Positions 29,882 to 38,552 are shown, counted from the first letter of the stretch. The stretch is DNA of 46,844 bases from Streptomyces triticirhizae (GCF_003696235.1 NZ_RFFJ01000022.1:1-46844), one strand, 5' to 3'. The notes: generated from the sequence alone by a model not told the origin. Numbers and translations are program-made.

Positions 29882-31852
29882 CTACGCGCCGATCTTGCCG
29901 CCGTCGACCCGCGTGATCGCGACCGTCGCCGAGCGAGGCCGGCCGTTGGGCCGGAAGTCGGGCCAGTTGCTGACCGCCCTCGGGTCGTCGGCCGTGGTCT
30001 CGCCCCAGTGGTCGGTGGTCTCCCCCGGGTGCTGGACGTTGACGAAGAGCGTCCGCTGGTCGGGGGTCGCGGTGGCGCCGGTGATCTCGCAGCCGCGTGG
30101 GCCGGTGAGGAAGCGGCGGATCTCGCCGGTCTCGGGGTCGGCGGCCAGCATCTGGTTGTTGCCGATGTTGTCGTAGCCCTTCTCGGCCAGGTGCTGGCTG
30201 CCGTTGGAGATGTCGGTCTGGATCCACAGCCGCCCGTCGTTGTCGAACCAGACGCCGTCGGGCGAGCCGAAGACGTTGGTCTCGTCGAGGTCGACCTGCG
30301 GGTCGTAGGCCGGGTCGCCGGCCAGGACGAAGATGTCCCACTCGAAGGTGGTCGCGGTGTGGTCGCGGCGCTTCTCGGTCCAACGGACGATGTGGCCGTA
30401 GGGGTTGGGGTCGCGCGGGGAGACCGCCGAGTCCCAGCCGCTGCCGTTGGTGAGGGTGCAGTAGACGTCGTTGTTCCTGGGGTTGATGGTGATCCACTCG
30501 GGGCGGTCCATCTTGGTGGCGCCCACCGCGTCGGCCGCCTCGCGGGTGCGCAGCAGCACGTCGGCCTGGTCGGCCCAGCCGTTGGCGCGGGTCAGCGGGC
30601 CCCGGCCGTGGACCAGGGGCAGCCACTCGCCGCTGCCGTCGTCGCGGAAGCTGGCGACATAGAGCGTGCCGTGGTCCAACGGGCTGCGGCCCAGGGCGCG
30701 TTGCAGCCGCCAGTTGCCCTCGCCGACGAACTTGTAGATGTAGTCGCCGTCCTGGTCGTCGCCGGTGTAGGCGACGACGCGGCCCCGGGACTCGGTGACC
30801 GTGCAGCCCTCGTGCTTGACGCGGCCGAGCGCGGTGCGCTTGACGGGCTTGGCGTCGGGGCGCTTGGGGTCGATCTCGACGATCCAGCCGAAGCGGTTGA
30901 TCTCGTTGGGGTTGGCGGCGAGGTCGAAGCGGGAGTCGGCCAGGTGCCAGTCGAAGCCGCCGCCGGCCGCCGAGACGCCGTAACGTTCCTGCGAGGGGGT
31001 CGGCTCCCAGCTCTCGTCGGTGGTGCCGAAGTAGTTGTTCCAGTTCTCCTCGCAGGCGAGGTAGGTGCCCCAGGGTGTCACGCCGTTCGAACAGTTGTTG
31101 AGCGTGCCGCGCGGTCCTTCGGCGGCCTGGAGCGCGGGGTGGCGGGGGCCGACCGGGCCGGAGAACGTCACGGGCGTGTCGCCGGTGACGCGGCGGGCGT
31201 AGCGGGAGTCCACCCGTTCCCAGCCGCCGTCGCGACGACGCTCGATCTCGACGACGGAGACGCCGTGCGCGGCCAGGCCCTTGCGGACCTTCTCCTCGGT
31301 CATCTCCTCGGCGCCGTCGGGGAAGAGCAACTCCTGGTCGATGTACTCGTGGTTGAGGACCAGCAGCCCGCGCTGGTTGCCCTCGCGGCCGTGGCCGAGG
31401 GGGAAGAAGTGCATCCCGTCGTGGTTCATGCCGACCTGTTCGGCCTGCTCCTCGGCGGTGTTGGTGGCGTCCTCGCGCCACTCGGGCCCGCCGGGGCGGA
31501 TCGGGGTGCCCCAGGGGATCAGCACCTGGGCGCGGTAGCCCTCGGGAACGACGAACTCGTCGGCGTCCGAGGTCGGAACGGGCTCGAAGCCGAGCAGCCG
31601 CCGGCCGCCCCCGCCCGGCCGGCCGTGGCCGTGGCCGGCGCCGGGGTGCGGCCCGGAGGTCGAGGTGGTCGCCGCGCCGGTGCCCGCGCCGGGCCCGACG
31701 AGGAAGGCGGCGGCAGCGGCCGTGCCGCCCAACAGCGCGTTGCGCCGCGACATTCGGCGCTGGACCACCTCGCCGAAGGACGGGTTGTCGGAACGGTTGG
31801 AGCTGACGTCGTCCGGGTCCACCTGGGGAAAGACCGGGTGCTGTGCTGACAT
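29882..31852 (-). CDS. phoX: PhoX family alkaline phosphatase (Tat-secreted)
   Basis: A 656-residue protein of the PhoX/DUF839 family. A Tat signal (SRRNALLGGTAAAAAFLVG, residues about 35-53) indicates folded export with its metal cofactor. Family motifs include MNHDGMHFFPLG, LVLNHEYIDQELLFPDG, GTLNNCSNGVTPWGTYLACE (Cys and metal-site region) and NVFGSPDGVWFDNDGRLWIQ. PhoX enzymes release phosphate from phosphomonoesters and use calcium and iron. A PHO-box-like direct repeat lies 71-92 bases upstream, fitting induction by PhoP under phosphate limitation. It probably forms a single-gene unit. Confidence 0.92.
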   Translation of the reverse strand: MSAQHPVFPQVDPDDVSSNRSDNPSFGEVVQRRMSRRNALLGGTAAAAAFLVGPGAGTGAATTSTSGPHPGAGHGHGRPGGGGRRLLGFEPVPTSDADEFVVPEGYRAQVLIPWGTPIRPGGPEWREDATNTAEEQAEQVGMNHDGMHFFPLGHGREGNQRGLLVLNHEYIDQELLFPDGAEEMTEEKVRKGLAAHGVSVVEIERRRDGGWERVDSRYARRVTGDTPVTFSGPVGPRHPALQAAEGPRGTLNNCSNGVTPWGTYLACEENWNNYFGTTDESWEPTPSQERYGVSAAGGGFDWHLADSRFDLAANPNEINRFGWIVEIDPKRPDAKPVKRTALGRVKHEGCTVTESRGRVVAYTGDDQDGDYIYKFVGEGNWRLQRALGRSPLDHGTLYVASFRDDGSGEWLPLVHGRGPLTRANGWADQADVLLRTREAADAVGATKMDRPEWITINPRNNDVYCTLTNGSGWDSAVSPRDPNPYGHIVRWTEKRRDHTATTFEWDIFVLAGDPAYDPQVDLDETNVFGSPDGVWFDNDGRLWIQTDISNGSQHLAEKGYDNIGNNQMLAADPETGEIRRFLTGPRGCEITGATATPDQRTLFVNVQHPGETTDHWGETTADDPRAVSNWPDFRPNGRPRSATVAITRVDGGKIGA

Positions 31853-31922
31853 CGCGAGTCCTCACGTACTGATGTGGCGGAACGTTGTCGGTTCCGGGTG
31901 AGGCTAGGAGTCAACAGTGGCG

Positions 31923-31944
31923 CAAAGTGACCGCCAAGGTGAAC
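31923..31944 (-). promoter_or_regulatory. PHO-box-like direct repeat upstream of phoX
   Basis: Read on the minus strand: GTTCACCTTGG followed directly by CGGTCACTTTG, two 11-base units resembling the Streptomyces PhoP direct repeats (conserved GTTCACC core). It lies upstream of ATG 31852. Confidence 0.6.
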
Positions 31945-32070
31945 GCGCGGCCACCTCCGCCCATACGGCTGATTCACCGTGCCGGTTCACCCAATCGTGG
32001 GTGCCTGGTCACGGGCCTGTGGTCGCGGCCGGGGCTGCGGCGAGGGCCGCGCGTTCGTACCGGTTCGTTC

Positions 32071-32138
32071 CTGAGCGGTCGCTCAGCGGTTGCCGAGCGG
32101 TTCCTGAGCGGTCGCTCAGCGGCTCTCCTGAGCGGTCG
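32071..32138. repeat. Repeated 16-bp palindromes between phoX and the aldehyde dehydrogenase gene
   Basis: The perfect palindrome CTGAGCGGTCGCTCAG occurs at 32071-32086 and 32104-32119 (33-bp period), and its first 11 bases recur at 32128-32138. The cluster ends 20 bases before the aldehyde dehydrogenase stop on the minus strand, so it may form terminator hairpins or bind a dimeric protein. The remaining 300-bp gap holds only the PHO-box-like site. Confidence 0.6.
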
Positions 32139-32157
32139 AACCTCTCCGTCCGAGCTG

Positions 32158-33687
32158 TCAGACCTGCCGGGTCCCGTTGACCCGGCGGGGGACTCCCAGC
32201 GGGTTGTCGTCGCGCAGCTCCGGCGGGAGCAGCGCCTCGGGTGCGTTCTGGTAACTGACCGGCCGCAGCCACCGCTCGATGGCGGTGGCGCCGACCGAGG
32301 TGGAGTGGGAGGTGGAGGCCGGGTACGGGCCCCCGTGGTGCTGGGCCGGGGTCACCGCGACGCCGGTGGGCCAGCCGCCCACCAGCACGCGGCCGGCCAG
32401 CGGCGTCAGCTCGGCGAGCAGCGCCGCGCCCCGGCCGTTCGGGTCCTCGGCCTCGGCCGCGCCCAGGTGCAGGGTCGCGGTGAGGTTGCCCGGGAACCGG
32501 GCGAGGAGTGCGGTGAGTTGCGCGGTGTCCGCGTAGCGGACGACGACCGTGATCGGGCCGAAGCACTCCTCCAGGAGGAGATCGTGCTCGCCGCCGGTCA
32601 GCAGCCGCTCGCCGTCCACGGTGAGGAAGCCGGCGGCGACCGTGCGGCCCTCGCCCTCGCCGGCGGCGACGGGGGCGGCGACCCCGTCGAGCCGGGTGCG
32701 GGCGTCCACGCCGGCCAGGAACGCGTCCCGCATCCGGCCGTCGAGGAGGACCCCGGGGGCGACGTCGGCGAGCCGCTTGGCGAGGGTCGCGACCAGCTGC
32801 TCGCCCGCCTCGCCGGCCGGGACCAGCACCAGCCCCGGCTTGGTGCAGAACTGGCCGACGCCCTGCGTCATCGAGCCGGCCAGCCCCGCGCCGATCTCGG
32901 CGGCCTTCTCGCCGGCTGCGGCCTCGGTGACCACCACCGGGTTGAGGCTGCCCAACTCGCCGTGGAACGGGATGGGTTGGGGCCGGGCGGCGGCGGCGTC
33001 GAAGAGCGCGCGCCCGCCGCGCACCGAGCCGGTGAAGCCGGCGGCGGCGACCAGCGGGTGCTTGATCAGCTCGACGCCCGCCTCGAAGCCGTGCAGCACG
33101 GTGACGACGTCCTCCGGCAGCCCGACCTTCGCTGCGGCCCGGCGCAGCGCGGCGCCGGTCAGCTCGGAGGTGGCCGGGTGGTCGGGGTGCGCCTTGACGA
33201 CGACGGGGCTGCCGGCCGCCAGCGCGCTGGCGGTGTCGCCGCCGGGCACGGAGAAGGCGAGCGGGAAGTTGGAGGCGGCGTAGACCGCGACCACGCCCAC
33301 CGGGATCTTGTAGCGGCGCAGGTCGGGGCGGGGCGGGGTGAGGGAGTCGTCGGCGCGGTCGATGATCACGTCGAGGTAGCCGCCGTCCTCGATCTCGGCG
33401 GCGAAGGCGCGCAACTGGCCGGTGGTGCGGCCGAGTTCGCCGGTGAGCCGGGCCTCGCCCAGCGCCGTCTCGGCGTCGGCGGTCGCGATGATCCGCGCGC
33501 CGTCGGCCGTCAACTCGTCGGCGGCGGCCCGCAGCAGGGCGATCCTGACCTCCCGGTCGGCGAGCGCGCCCCGCACCGCGTGGGCCGCGCGGACGGCTCC
33601 GTCCACATCGCCCGCGGTGGCCTCGGCGGCCACCCGCTCACGCTGGTTTCCCGTTCGCGGGTCCACACTCCACACTGGTACTGCCAC
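32158..33687 (-). CDS. Aldehyde dehydrogenase, likely alpha-ketoglutaric semialdehyde dehydrogenase
   Basis: A 509-residue NAD(P)-dependent aldehyde dehydrogenase. VYAASNFPLAFSVPGGDTAS is the Asn-containing core near residue 135, AAGFTGSVRGGRALFD the cofactor loop, ELGSLNPVVV holds the general-base Glu, and GQFCTKPGLVLV the catalytic Cys. These motifs (GQFCTKPG, GELGSLNP) are those of the ketoglutarate-semialdehyde subgroup, which finishes oxidative uronate or hydroxyproline catabolism by making 2-oxoglutarate. It is divergent from an IclR regulator gene with a palindrome between them. The preceding enzyme (dehydratase, 39835-40773) is encoded 6 kb away. Confidence 0.88.
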   Translation of the reverse strand: MAVPVWSVDPRTGNQRERVAAEATAGDVDGAVRAAHAVRGALADREVRIALLRAAADELTADGARIIATADAETALGEARLTGELGRTTGQLRAFAAEIEDGGYLDVIIDRADDSLTPPRPDLRRYKIPVGVVAVYAASNFPLAFSVPGGDTASALAAGSPVVVKAHPDHPATSELTGAALRRAAAKVGLPEDVVTVLHGFEAGVELIKHPLVAAAGFTGSVRGGRALFDAAAARPQPIPFHGELGSLNPVVVTEAAAGEKAAEIGAGLAGSMTQGVGQFCTKPGLVLVPAGEAGEQLVATLAKRLADVAPGVLLDGRMRDAFLAGVDARTRLDGVAAPVAAGEGEGRTVAAGFLTVDGERLLTGGEHDLLLEECFGPITVVVRYADTAQLTALLARFPGNLTATLHLGAAEAEDPNGRGAALLAELTPLAGRVLVGGWPTGVAVTPAQHHGGPYPASTSHSTSVGATAIERWLRPVSYQNAPEALLPPELRDDNPLGVPRRVNGTRQV

Positions 33688-33746
33688 CGGAATCGATCCT
33701 CCTGAACGGTCCTGCTCCCGGAGGGACGAGGTTCGCTATAGTTGCC

Positions 33747-33762
33747 GTTCGAGATATTGAAC
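33747..33762. promoter_or_regulatory. Candidate IclR operator
   Basis: GTTCGAGATATTGAAC is an imperfect palindrome (GTTC-N8-GAAC plus two inner matching pairs) in the gap between the divergent aldehyde dehydrogenase and IclR genes, AT-rich compared with its surroundings. Confidence 0.5.
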
Positions 33763-33827
33763 ATCGTCCCGATATGTGAATTTCTGTTGGGGACTCTATC
33801 GGGCGCAAAACGAGGGGGTCAAGGTCG

Positions 33828-34598
33828 ATGGCTGCCGGTGAGATGGGTAGTTCGCAGGTCAAGTCGGCGGTCCGCACGGTGGAGCTGCTGGAGTTCTTCG
33901 CCGGACGGCCGGGAATGCACACCCTCGCCGCCGTGCAGTCGGCCGTCGGGTACCCCAAGTCCAGCCTCTACATGCTGCTGCGCACGCTGGTGGATCTGGG
34001 CTGGGTGGAGACGGACGCCACCGGCACCCGCTACGGAATCGGCGTGCGGGCGCTGCTCGTTGGCACCTCCTACATCGACGGCGACGAGGTGGTGGCCGCC
34101 GCCCGGCCGACCCTGGACCGGATCGCCGACGACACCGGCGAGACCATCCACCTCGCCCGGCTCGACGGCACCAACGTGGTCTATCTCGCCACCCGCCAGT
34201 CCGAGCACTACCTACGCCCGTTCACCCGCGTCGGCCGCCGGCTGCCCGCGCACTCCACCTCGCTGGGCAAGGCGCTGCTGGCGACCCACCCGGACGAGAA
34301 GGTGCGGGAGCTGCTGCCGGAGAAGCTGGAGGGGCTGACCGAGCACACGATCACCGACCGTGAGGCGCTGATCGATGAGTTGGCGGTGGTGCGGGAGCGC
34401 GGTTACGCGATCGACCGCGAGGAGAACACGCTGGGGCTGCGCTGCTTCGGCATCGCCATCCCCTACCGCCAGCCGGCGCGGGACGCGATCAGCTGCTCGG
34501 TGCCGGTGGCCCGACTGACCGAGGCGCACGAGCAGTTGATCAGGGAGGCGCTCTTCGACGCGCGGGACCGACTGAGCCTGGCCACCCGGCACCTGTGA
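33828..34598 (+). CDS. IclR family regulator
   Basis: A 256-residue IclR protein: winged helix-turn-helix at about residues 12-70 (SAVRTVELLEFFAGRPGMHT, GYPKSSLYMLLRTLVDLGWV), then the IclR ligand-binding domain (LARLDGTNVVYLATRQS, RRLPAHSTSLGKALLAT, GYAIDREENTLGLRCFG). IclR proteins often control sugar-acid and aromatic catabolism. Divergence from the ketoglutarate-semialdehyde dehydrogenase gene and the palindrome at 33747 suggest it controls that gene, perhaps also the uronate genes at 38.6-41.8 kb. Confidence 0.88.
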   Translation: MAAGEMGSSQVKSAVRTVELLEFFAGRPGMHTLAAVQSAVGYPKSSLYMLLRTLVDLGWVETDATGTRYGIGVRALLVGTSYIDGDEVVAAARPTLDRIADDTGETIHLARLDGTNVVYLATRQSEHYLRPFTRVGRRLPAHSTSLGKALLATHPDEKVRELLPEKLEGLTEHTITDREALIDELAVVRERGYAIDREENTLGLRCFGIAIPYRQPARDAISCSVPVARLTEAHEQLIREALFDARDRLSLATRHL

Positions 34599-34635
34599 GC
34601 CGAGCGCGCCGGGACCGCCGGTGCGCCGGTCGCGT

Positions 34636-35589
34636 TCAGGCCCGCGCCCCCCGCGTTCGGGCTTCGGGCAGGTGCTCGCCGGCCCACTCGTCGAAGCCGG
34701 TGAGGGGGATGCCCAACTCCCGCGCGAACTCCGGCCTGGCGGGCTGGCCGGCCACGTTCAGCCACGCGTGGGAGACGCCCATGCCCGGCATCCCGGCGGC
34801 GAACGCCTCCTCCTCGGTCATCTCCGGCGCGGCCAGCTCCGTTCCCAGCGCACGGGAGAGGATCGCGGCGACCTCCGTCATCGACCGGTAGTCGCCGGCC
34901 AGTTCCAGCTCGACGCCGTGGAACCGGTCGGGGGCGACGAAGGCCGCCGCCGCGGCGCGGCCGATGTCCGCCGACGCCACCAGGGAGAGCCGGGTGGTGG
35001 GCCGGAGCGTGGTCACCAGGCCGCCCTCGACGCCGCGCGGGAACAGATAGCCCGCCGAGGGCAGCAGGTTCTCCATGAAGAAGGCCGGCTTGAGCAACGT
35101 CCAGCGGGGGAAGCCGGCCGCCCGCACCCGGTCCTGGAGCGCGGCCTTGGCCTCGAGCGTGGCCTCCATCGCGGCCCAGCGCCCCTCGGCCCAGCCGGGC
35201 ACCTCCCGGTGCCGGCCCGCGCCGGAGGCCGAGGTGTGCACGAACTGCGGCACGCCGGCCGCCCGCGCGGCCGTGACAAGGTTGACGCCCTGCGCCACCT
35301 CCGCCTCGAAGTCGAAGGCGCCGTCGACAAACGGCGGCATCTGCACGGAGAAGACGCCTCGGGCGCCCTCGACGGCGGGGGCCAGGGAGGCGCGGTCGTT
35401 CAGGTCGCCGACGACGAGTCGGGCGCCACGGGCCGCGATCTCCCGGGCGGGGGCGGCGTCCGGATCGCGCACCAGGGCGCGCACGGGGAGGCCGGCGGCC
35501 AGCAGGGCACGGGCGGTGGCGCCGCCCTGCTTGCCGGTGGCGCCGGTGACGAGGATGGGTGCGGGGTCCGGGGCGGATGAAATGGACAT
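34636..35589 (-). CDS. NmrA-like NAD(P)-binding protein
   Basis: A 317-residue atypical short-chain dehydrogenase of the NmrA/SDR family. The Rossmann motif is PILVTGATGKQGGATARALL near the N-terminus; VGDLNDRASLAPAVEGARGV follows, and QFVHTSASGAG contains a Ser but no YxxxK catalytic pair is obvious. Members are either quinone/flavin reductases or redox sensors. It is divergent from the TetR gene, and the gap holds two related palindromes, so TetR control is likely. Confidence 0.85.
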   Translation of the reverse strand: MSISSAPDPAPILVTGATGKQGGATARALLAAGLPVRALVRDPDAAPAREIAARGARLVVGDLNDRASLAPAVEGARGVFSVQMPPFVDGAFDFEAEVAQGVNLVTAARAAGVPQFVHTSASGAGRHREVPGWAEGRWAAMEATLEAKAALQDRVRAAGFPRWTLLKPAFFMENLLPSAGYLFPRGVEGGLVTTLRPTTRLSLVASADIGRAAAAAFVAPDRFHGVELELAGDYRSMTEVAAILSRALGTELAAPEMTEEEAFAAGMPGMGVSHAWLNVAGQPARPEFARELGIPLTGFDEWAGEHLPEARTRGARA

Positions 35590-35621
35590 GCTGCTCCTCG
35601 GGTGGGCGGGGTGGAGAGGCG

Positions 35622-35679
35622 TAAACGGCGGGGCCCGCCGTTTAGCCTCTCGTTAGAATACGGCGGGCCCCGCCACTTA
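35622..35679. promoter_or_regulatory. Two palindromic TetR-type operators
   Basis: The first, 35622-35644, is a perfect 23-bp palindrome (11-bp arms beginning TAAACGGCGGG, one central base). The second, 35659-35679, repeats the same GC core (CGGCGGGCCCCGCC) with imperfect flanks. Both lie between the divergent NmrA-like and TetR genes; the sites are 36 bp apart centre to centre. Confidence 0.7.
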
Positions 35680-35699
35680 GTCACCCGGAGGTCGACGCC

Positions 35700-36302
35700 A
35701 TGCCCGCCGCCCACTCCCCCGCGCGGCAGCGCGCGGACGCCCGACGCAACCACGCGCGCATCCTCGCCGTCGCCGAGCGGGAGGTCGCGACGCACGGCGC
35801 CGGGGCGTCGCTGGAGCAGATCGCCCGGGTCGCGGGGGTCGGCTCGGCGACCGTGCGGCGCCACTTCCCCACCCGGCGGGCGCTGTTGGAGGCGGTGTCC
35901 CGGACGCGGATCGACGCGCTGTGCGCCCGCGCCCGGGAGTTGACGGACGAGACGGCGAACGGGCGGAACGCCAGGGACGCGCTGCTGGAGTGGCTGGGAG
36001 ACGTCGTCGCCTACTGCGCCGCCGCGCGCGGGCTGGCCCCGGCGCTGGCGCTGGACGGCGCCGAGCCCGAGACGGCCCGGGCCCGGCACGAGAACGCGTG
36101 CTCGTCGGCGCTGGAGGAGGCGGGCGCGCCGCTGCTGCGCCGCGCGGCGCGGGCGGGCGGGGTGGCGGCGGACGTGACCATGCCCGACCTGATCACGCTG
36201 ATCGTGGGCATCGCGTTGGCCACCGAGCACCATGCCGACCCGGCGGCGCGGGCACACCGCCTCTTCGGACTGGCGGTGGCGGGGCTGAGCCCCGAACGCT
36301 GA
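35700..36302 (+). CDS. TetR family regulator
   Basis: A 200-residue TetR protein. The helix-turn-helix is SLEQIARVAGVGSATVRRHF at about residues 39-58, then PTRRALLEAVSRTRIDALCA begins the ligand-binding core. TetR proteins are dimeric repressors released by small molecules. ATG 35700 has CCGGAGG about eight bases upstream. The stop codon lies within a 14-bp tandem repeat, so its last residues could vary. Likely targets are its own gene and the divergent NmrA-like gene. Confidence 0.88.
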   Translation: MPAAHSPARQRADARRNHARILAVAEREVATHGAGASLEQIARVAGVGSATVRRHFPTRRALLEAVSRTRIDALCARARELTDETANGRNARDALLEWLGDVVAYCAAARGLAPALALDGAEPETARARHENACSSALEEAGAPLLRRAARAGGVAADVTMPDLITLIVGIALATEHHADPAARAHRLFGLAVAGLSPER

Positions 36303-36328
36303 GCCCCGAACGCTGAGCCCCGAACGCT
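36287..36328 (+). repeat. Three 14-bp tandem repeats across the TetR stop codon
   Basis: GAGCCCCGAACGCT occurs three times in a row (36287-36300, 36301-36314, 36315-36328). The TetR stop (TGA 36300-36302) is at the first junction. Confidence 0.85.
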
Positions 36329-36374
36329 GAGCCGCGCCGCACGCGACGCGCGACGCCCGCCCGCGCGGCCCCGG

Positions 36375-36887
36375 CTACCGGCGCGGCCCGGGCGGCCCCG
36401 GCTGGTGGTGCCAGGGCAGGCGGACCGGGGTGGCCGGGCGGCGGCCGGCGACGAGGTCGGTCAGCAGCGGGACCAGGCCCAGCGGGACGACGGACTCGTC
36501 CGTCGCGGCCAGTTCGGCCGCCGACCACCAGCGGTGCTCGCTGATGGTGCGGACCTCGTGGGCCTCCCACCGGGAGGGGTCCACGGCGTGCTCGGCGACC
36601 CGGAGGAAGAAGAAGCTGTCCTCGAACTCGCCGTTCAGCCAGCCGAGATCGGCGTGGCCGCCGGTCCAGGCGACCCGCTCCCCCAGCGCGGCCGGCGCGA
36701 CCCGCAGCCCGGTCTCCTCCCACAGCTCGCGGGCGGCGGCGCGCGGCAGCGACTCCAGGCGCCGCACCCCGCCGCCCGGCGTCATCCACAGCGTCGGGGC
36801 GCCGTTCTCCCCCTCGGACCGGAACAGCAGCAGCCGGTCCCGGCCGTCCACCAACAACACCCGCGCGCTCCTGCGCCGACGCCCCAT
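36375..36887 (-). CDS. Nudix hydrolase
   Basis: A 170-residue protein with a full Nudix box (G-x5-E-x7-REL-x-EE-x-GL) in GGGVRRLESLPRAAARELWE followed by ETGL, at about residues 38-61. Nudix enzymes hydrolyse nucleoside diphosphates linked to another group, using the box for magnesium. The N-terminus RRRRSARVLLVDGRDRLLLF is the usual first strand; the C-terminus is Pro-rich. Substrate cannot be told from the sequence. It stands between the TetR gene and the purine permease gene. Confidence 0.88.
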   Translation of the reverse strand: MGRRRRSARVLLVDGRDRLLLFRSEGENGAPTLWMTPGGGVRRLESLPRAAARELWEETGLRVAPAALGERVAWTGGHADLGWLNGEFEDSFFFLRVAEHAVDPSRWEAHEVRTISEHRWWSAAELAATDESVVPLGLVPLLTDLVAGRRPATPVRLPWHHQPGPPGPRR

Positions 36888-37005
36888 CGTTCCTCCTCAG
36901 CCGCCGAAACCCCGCGACGACGGGTCATCATGCCGGAGTTCGGGCGACGCGTTCCGCCACGGCCCCGGGTGCGACGCCCGCCGCACCCGGGGTGGTCGGG
37001 AACGG

Positions 37006-38454
37006 TCAGTTCACGCCGAGGAGTTGGCGGATCGGGTCGATCGCGAAGTAGACCAGGAAGAGCGCGGCCGTGATCCACAGCAGCCAGTTGATCTCGCGGA
37101 ACCGGCCGGTGACGCACTTGAGGACCACATAGGCGATGAAGCCGGCGCCGATGCCGTTGGTGATGGAGAAGGTGAACGGCATCACGGCGATGGTGACGAA
37201 CGCCGGGATGGCGAGGGTGTGGTCGGCCCAGTCGATCCGCGCCACCTGGACCATCATCAGGAAACCGACCGCGACCAGCGCGGGCGAGGCGGCCTGGGCG
37301 GGGACCACGGTGGCGATCGGGGAGAGGAAGAGGGCCAGGCCGAAGAGGACGCCGGTCACCACGTTGGCCAGGCCGGTCCGCGCGCCCTCGCCGACGCCGG
37401 CCGCCGACTCGACGTAGGAGGTGTTGGAGGACGCTGACGCCGCGCCGCCGGCCGCCGCCGCCAGGCCGTCGACGAAGAGCAGCCGGCCCAGCCGGGGCAC
37501 CCGGCCGTTCTCGTCGAGCAGCCCGGCCTCGCTGGTGACGCCGACGGCGGTGCCCATGGTGTCGAAGAAGTCGGTCAGGAAGAGGGTGAAGATGATCAGC
37601 ACCACGGTGATGGCGCTGATCTCGCCGAAGGCGCCGAAGAGGCTGAACTCGCCGACCAGGTTGAAGTCGGGGGCGGCCACCAGGGCGTCGGGCCAGCTGG
37701 GAACGGTCAACCCCCAGGCCGCGTCCGGGATGTCGGCGATCGCGTTGACGATCATCGCGAAGAGGGTCATCGCCACGATGCTGATCAGGATCGCGCCCTT
37801 CACCTTGCGCGCCAGCAGGGCGAGGGTCAGCAGCAGCCCGAGGCAGAAGACGAGGACCGGCCAGCCGGTGAGTTCGCCGTGCGCGCCGAGGCCGAGCGGC
37901 GGGGAGCCCTCGTGGCCTACGGTAAAGCCCGCGTTGACGAAGCCGATCAGGGCGATGAAGAGGCCGATGCCCACGCCGATGGCCTGCTTGAGCGCCATGG
38001 GGATGGCGTTCATCACGGCCTCGCGGAAGCCGGTGGCCGAGATCACGCAGAGCAGCAGCCCCTCCAGGACCACCAGGCCCATCGCGTCGGGCCAGCTCAT
38101 CCGGGGGGCGATCTGGAAGGCGACCATCGCGTTGATGCCCAGGCCGGCCGCCAGCGCCAGCGGCAGGTTGGCGGTCAGCCCCATGAGGATGGTCATGATG
38201 CCGGCCACCAGGGCCGTCACGGTGAGCACCTGCTCGATCGAGAGCTGGTTGCCGTGCACATCCTGGGCGCCACTGAGGATGATCGGGTTGAGCACCAGGA
38301 TGTAGGCCATGGTGAAGAAGGTGGCGACGCCGCCGCGCACCTCGCGGGCCAGGGTGGAGCCACGCGCGCTGAGCTGGAAGAAGCGGTCCAGCGCGGAGGC
38401 GGCCGCGCCGTCGCCGGGCGGGTTGTCGCCCTTGGTCAGCCGATTGACCGGCAT
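37006..38454 (-). CDS. NCS2 family purine permease (AzgA/PbuG-like)
   Basis: A 482-residue membrane protein with 12 or more hydrophobic segments. GGVATFFTMAYILVLNPIIL, LALAAGLGINAMVAFQIAPR and LFLTDFFDTMGTAVGV are hallmark motifs of the AzgA-like adenine/guanine/hypoxanthine symporters; SASSNTSYVESAAGVGEGAR is the second conserved loop. These take up purine bases with protons. A 5-bp-arm inverted repeat (GTAAC/GTTAC) lies about 80 bases upstream. Confidence 0.9.
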   Translation of the reverse strand: MPVNRLTKGDNPPGDGAAASALDRFFQLSARGSTLAREVRGGVATFFTMAYILVLNPIILSGAQDVHGNQLSIEQVLTVTALVAGIMTILMGLTANLPLALAAGLGINAMVAFQIAPRMSWPDAMGLVVLEGLLLCVISATGFREAVMNAIPMALKQAIGVGIGLFIALIGFVNAGFTVGHEGSPPLGLGAHGELTGWPVLVFCLGLLLTLALLARKVKGAILISIVAMTLFAMIVNAIADIPDAAWGLTVPSWPDALVAAPDFNLVGEFSLFGAFGEISAITVVLIIFTLFLTDFFDTMGTAVGVTSEAGLLDENGRVPRLGRLLFVDGLAAAAGGAASASSNTSYVESAAGVGEGARTGLANVVTGVLFGLALFLSPIATVVPAQAASPALVAVGFLMMVQVARIDWADHTLAIPAFVTIAVMPFTFSITNGIGAGFIAYVVLKCVTGRFREINWLLWITAALFLVYFAIDPIRQLLGVN

Positions 38455-38529
38455 TGTTGAATCCTTGACTGAGCGGGATCGGGACTCGTGGATTCTGCCT
38501 GGTCCACCGGGTGTGTGGGTTTTGTGCAG

Positions 38530-38552
38530 GTAACATCGGCCGGCAACGTTAC
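38530..38552. promoter_or_regulatory. Inverted repeat upstream of the purine permease gene
   Basis: GTAAC (38530-38534) and GTTAC (38548-38552) are inverted arms around a 13-base spacer containing CGGCCGG. It is 76 bases before the permease ATG and could bind a regulator. Weak evidence. Confidence 0.3.

Noticed and set aside
31971..31991. Second PHO box on the plus strand (GATTCAC and GGTTCAC)
   Set aside because: The units are 13 bases apart rather than 11 and no gene starts downstream on that strand.
32071..32138. Regularly spaced repeats as a CRISPR array
   Set aside because: Units are 16 bp and the intervening 17 bp are themselves related; two and a half units only and no cas genes.
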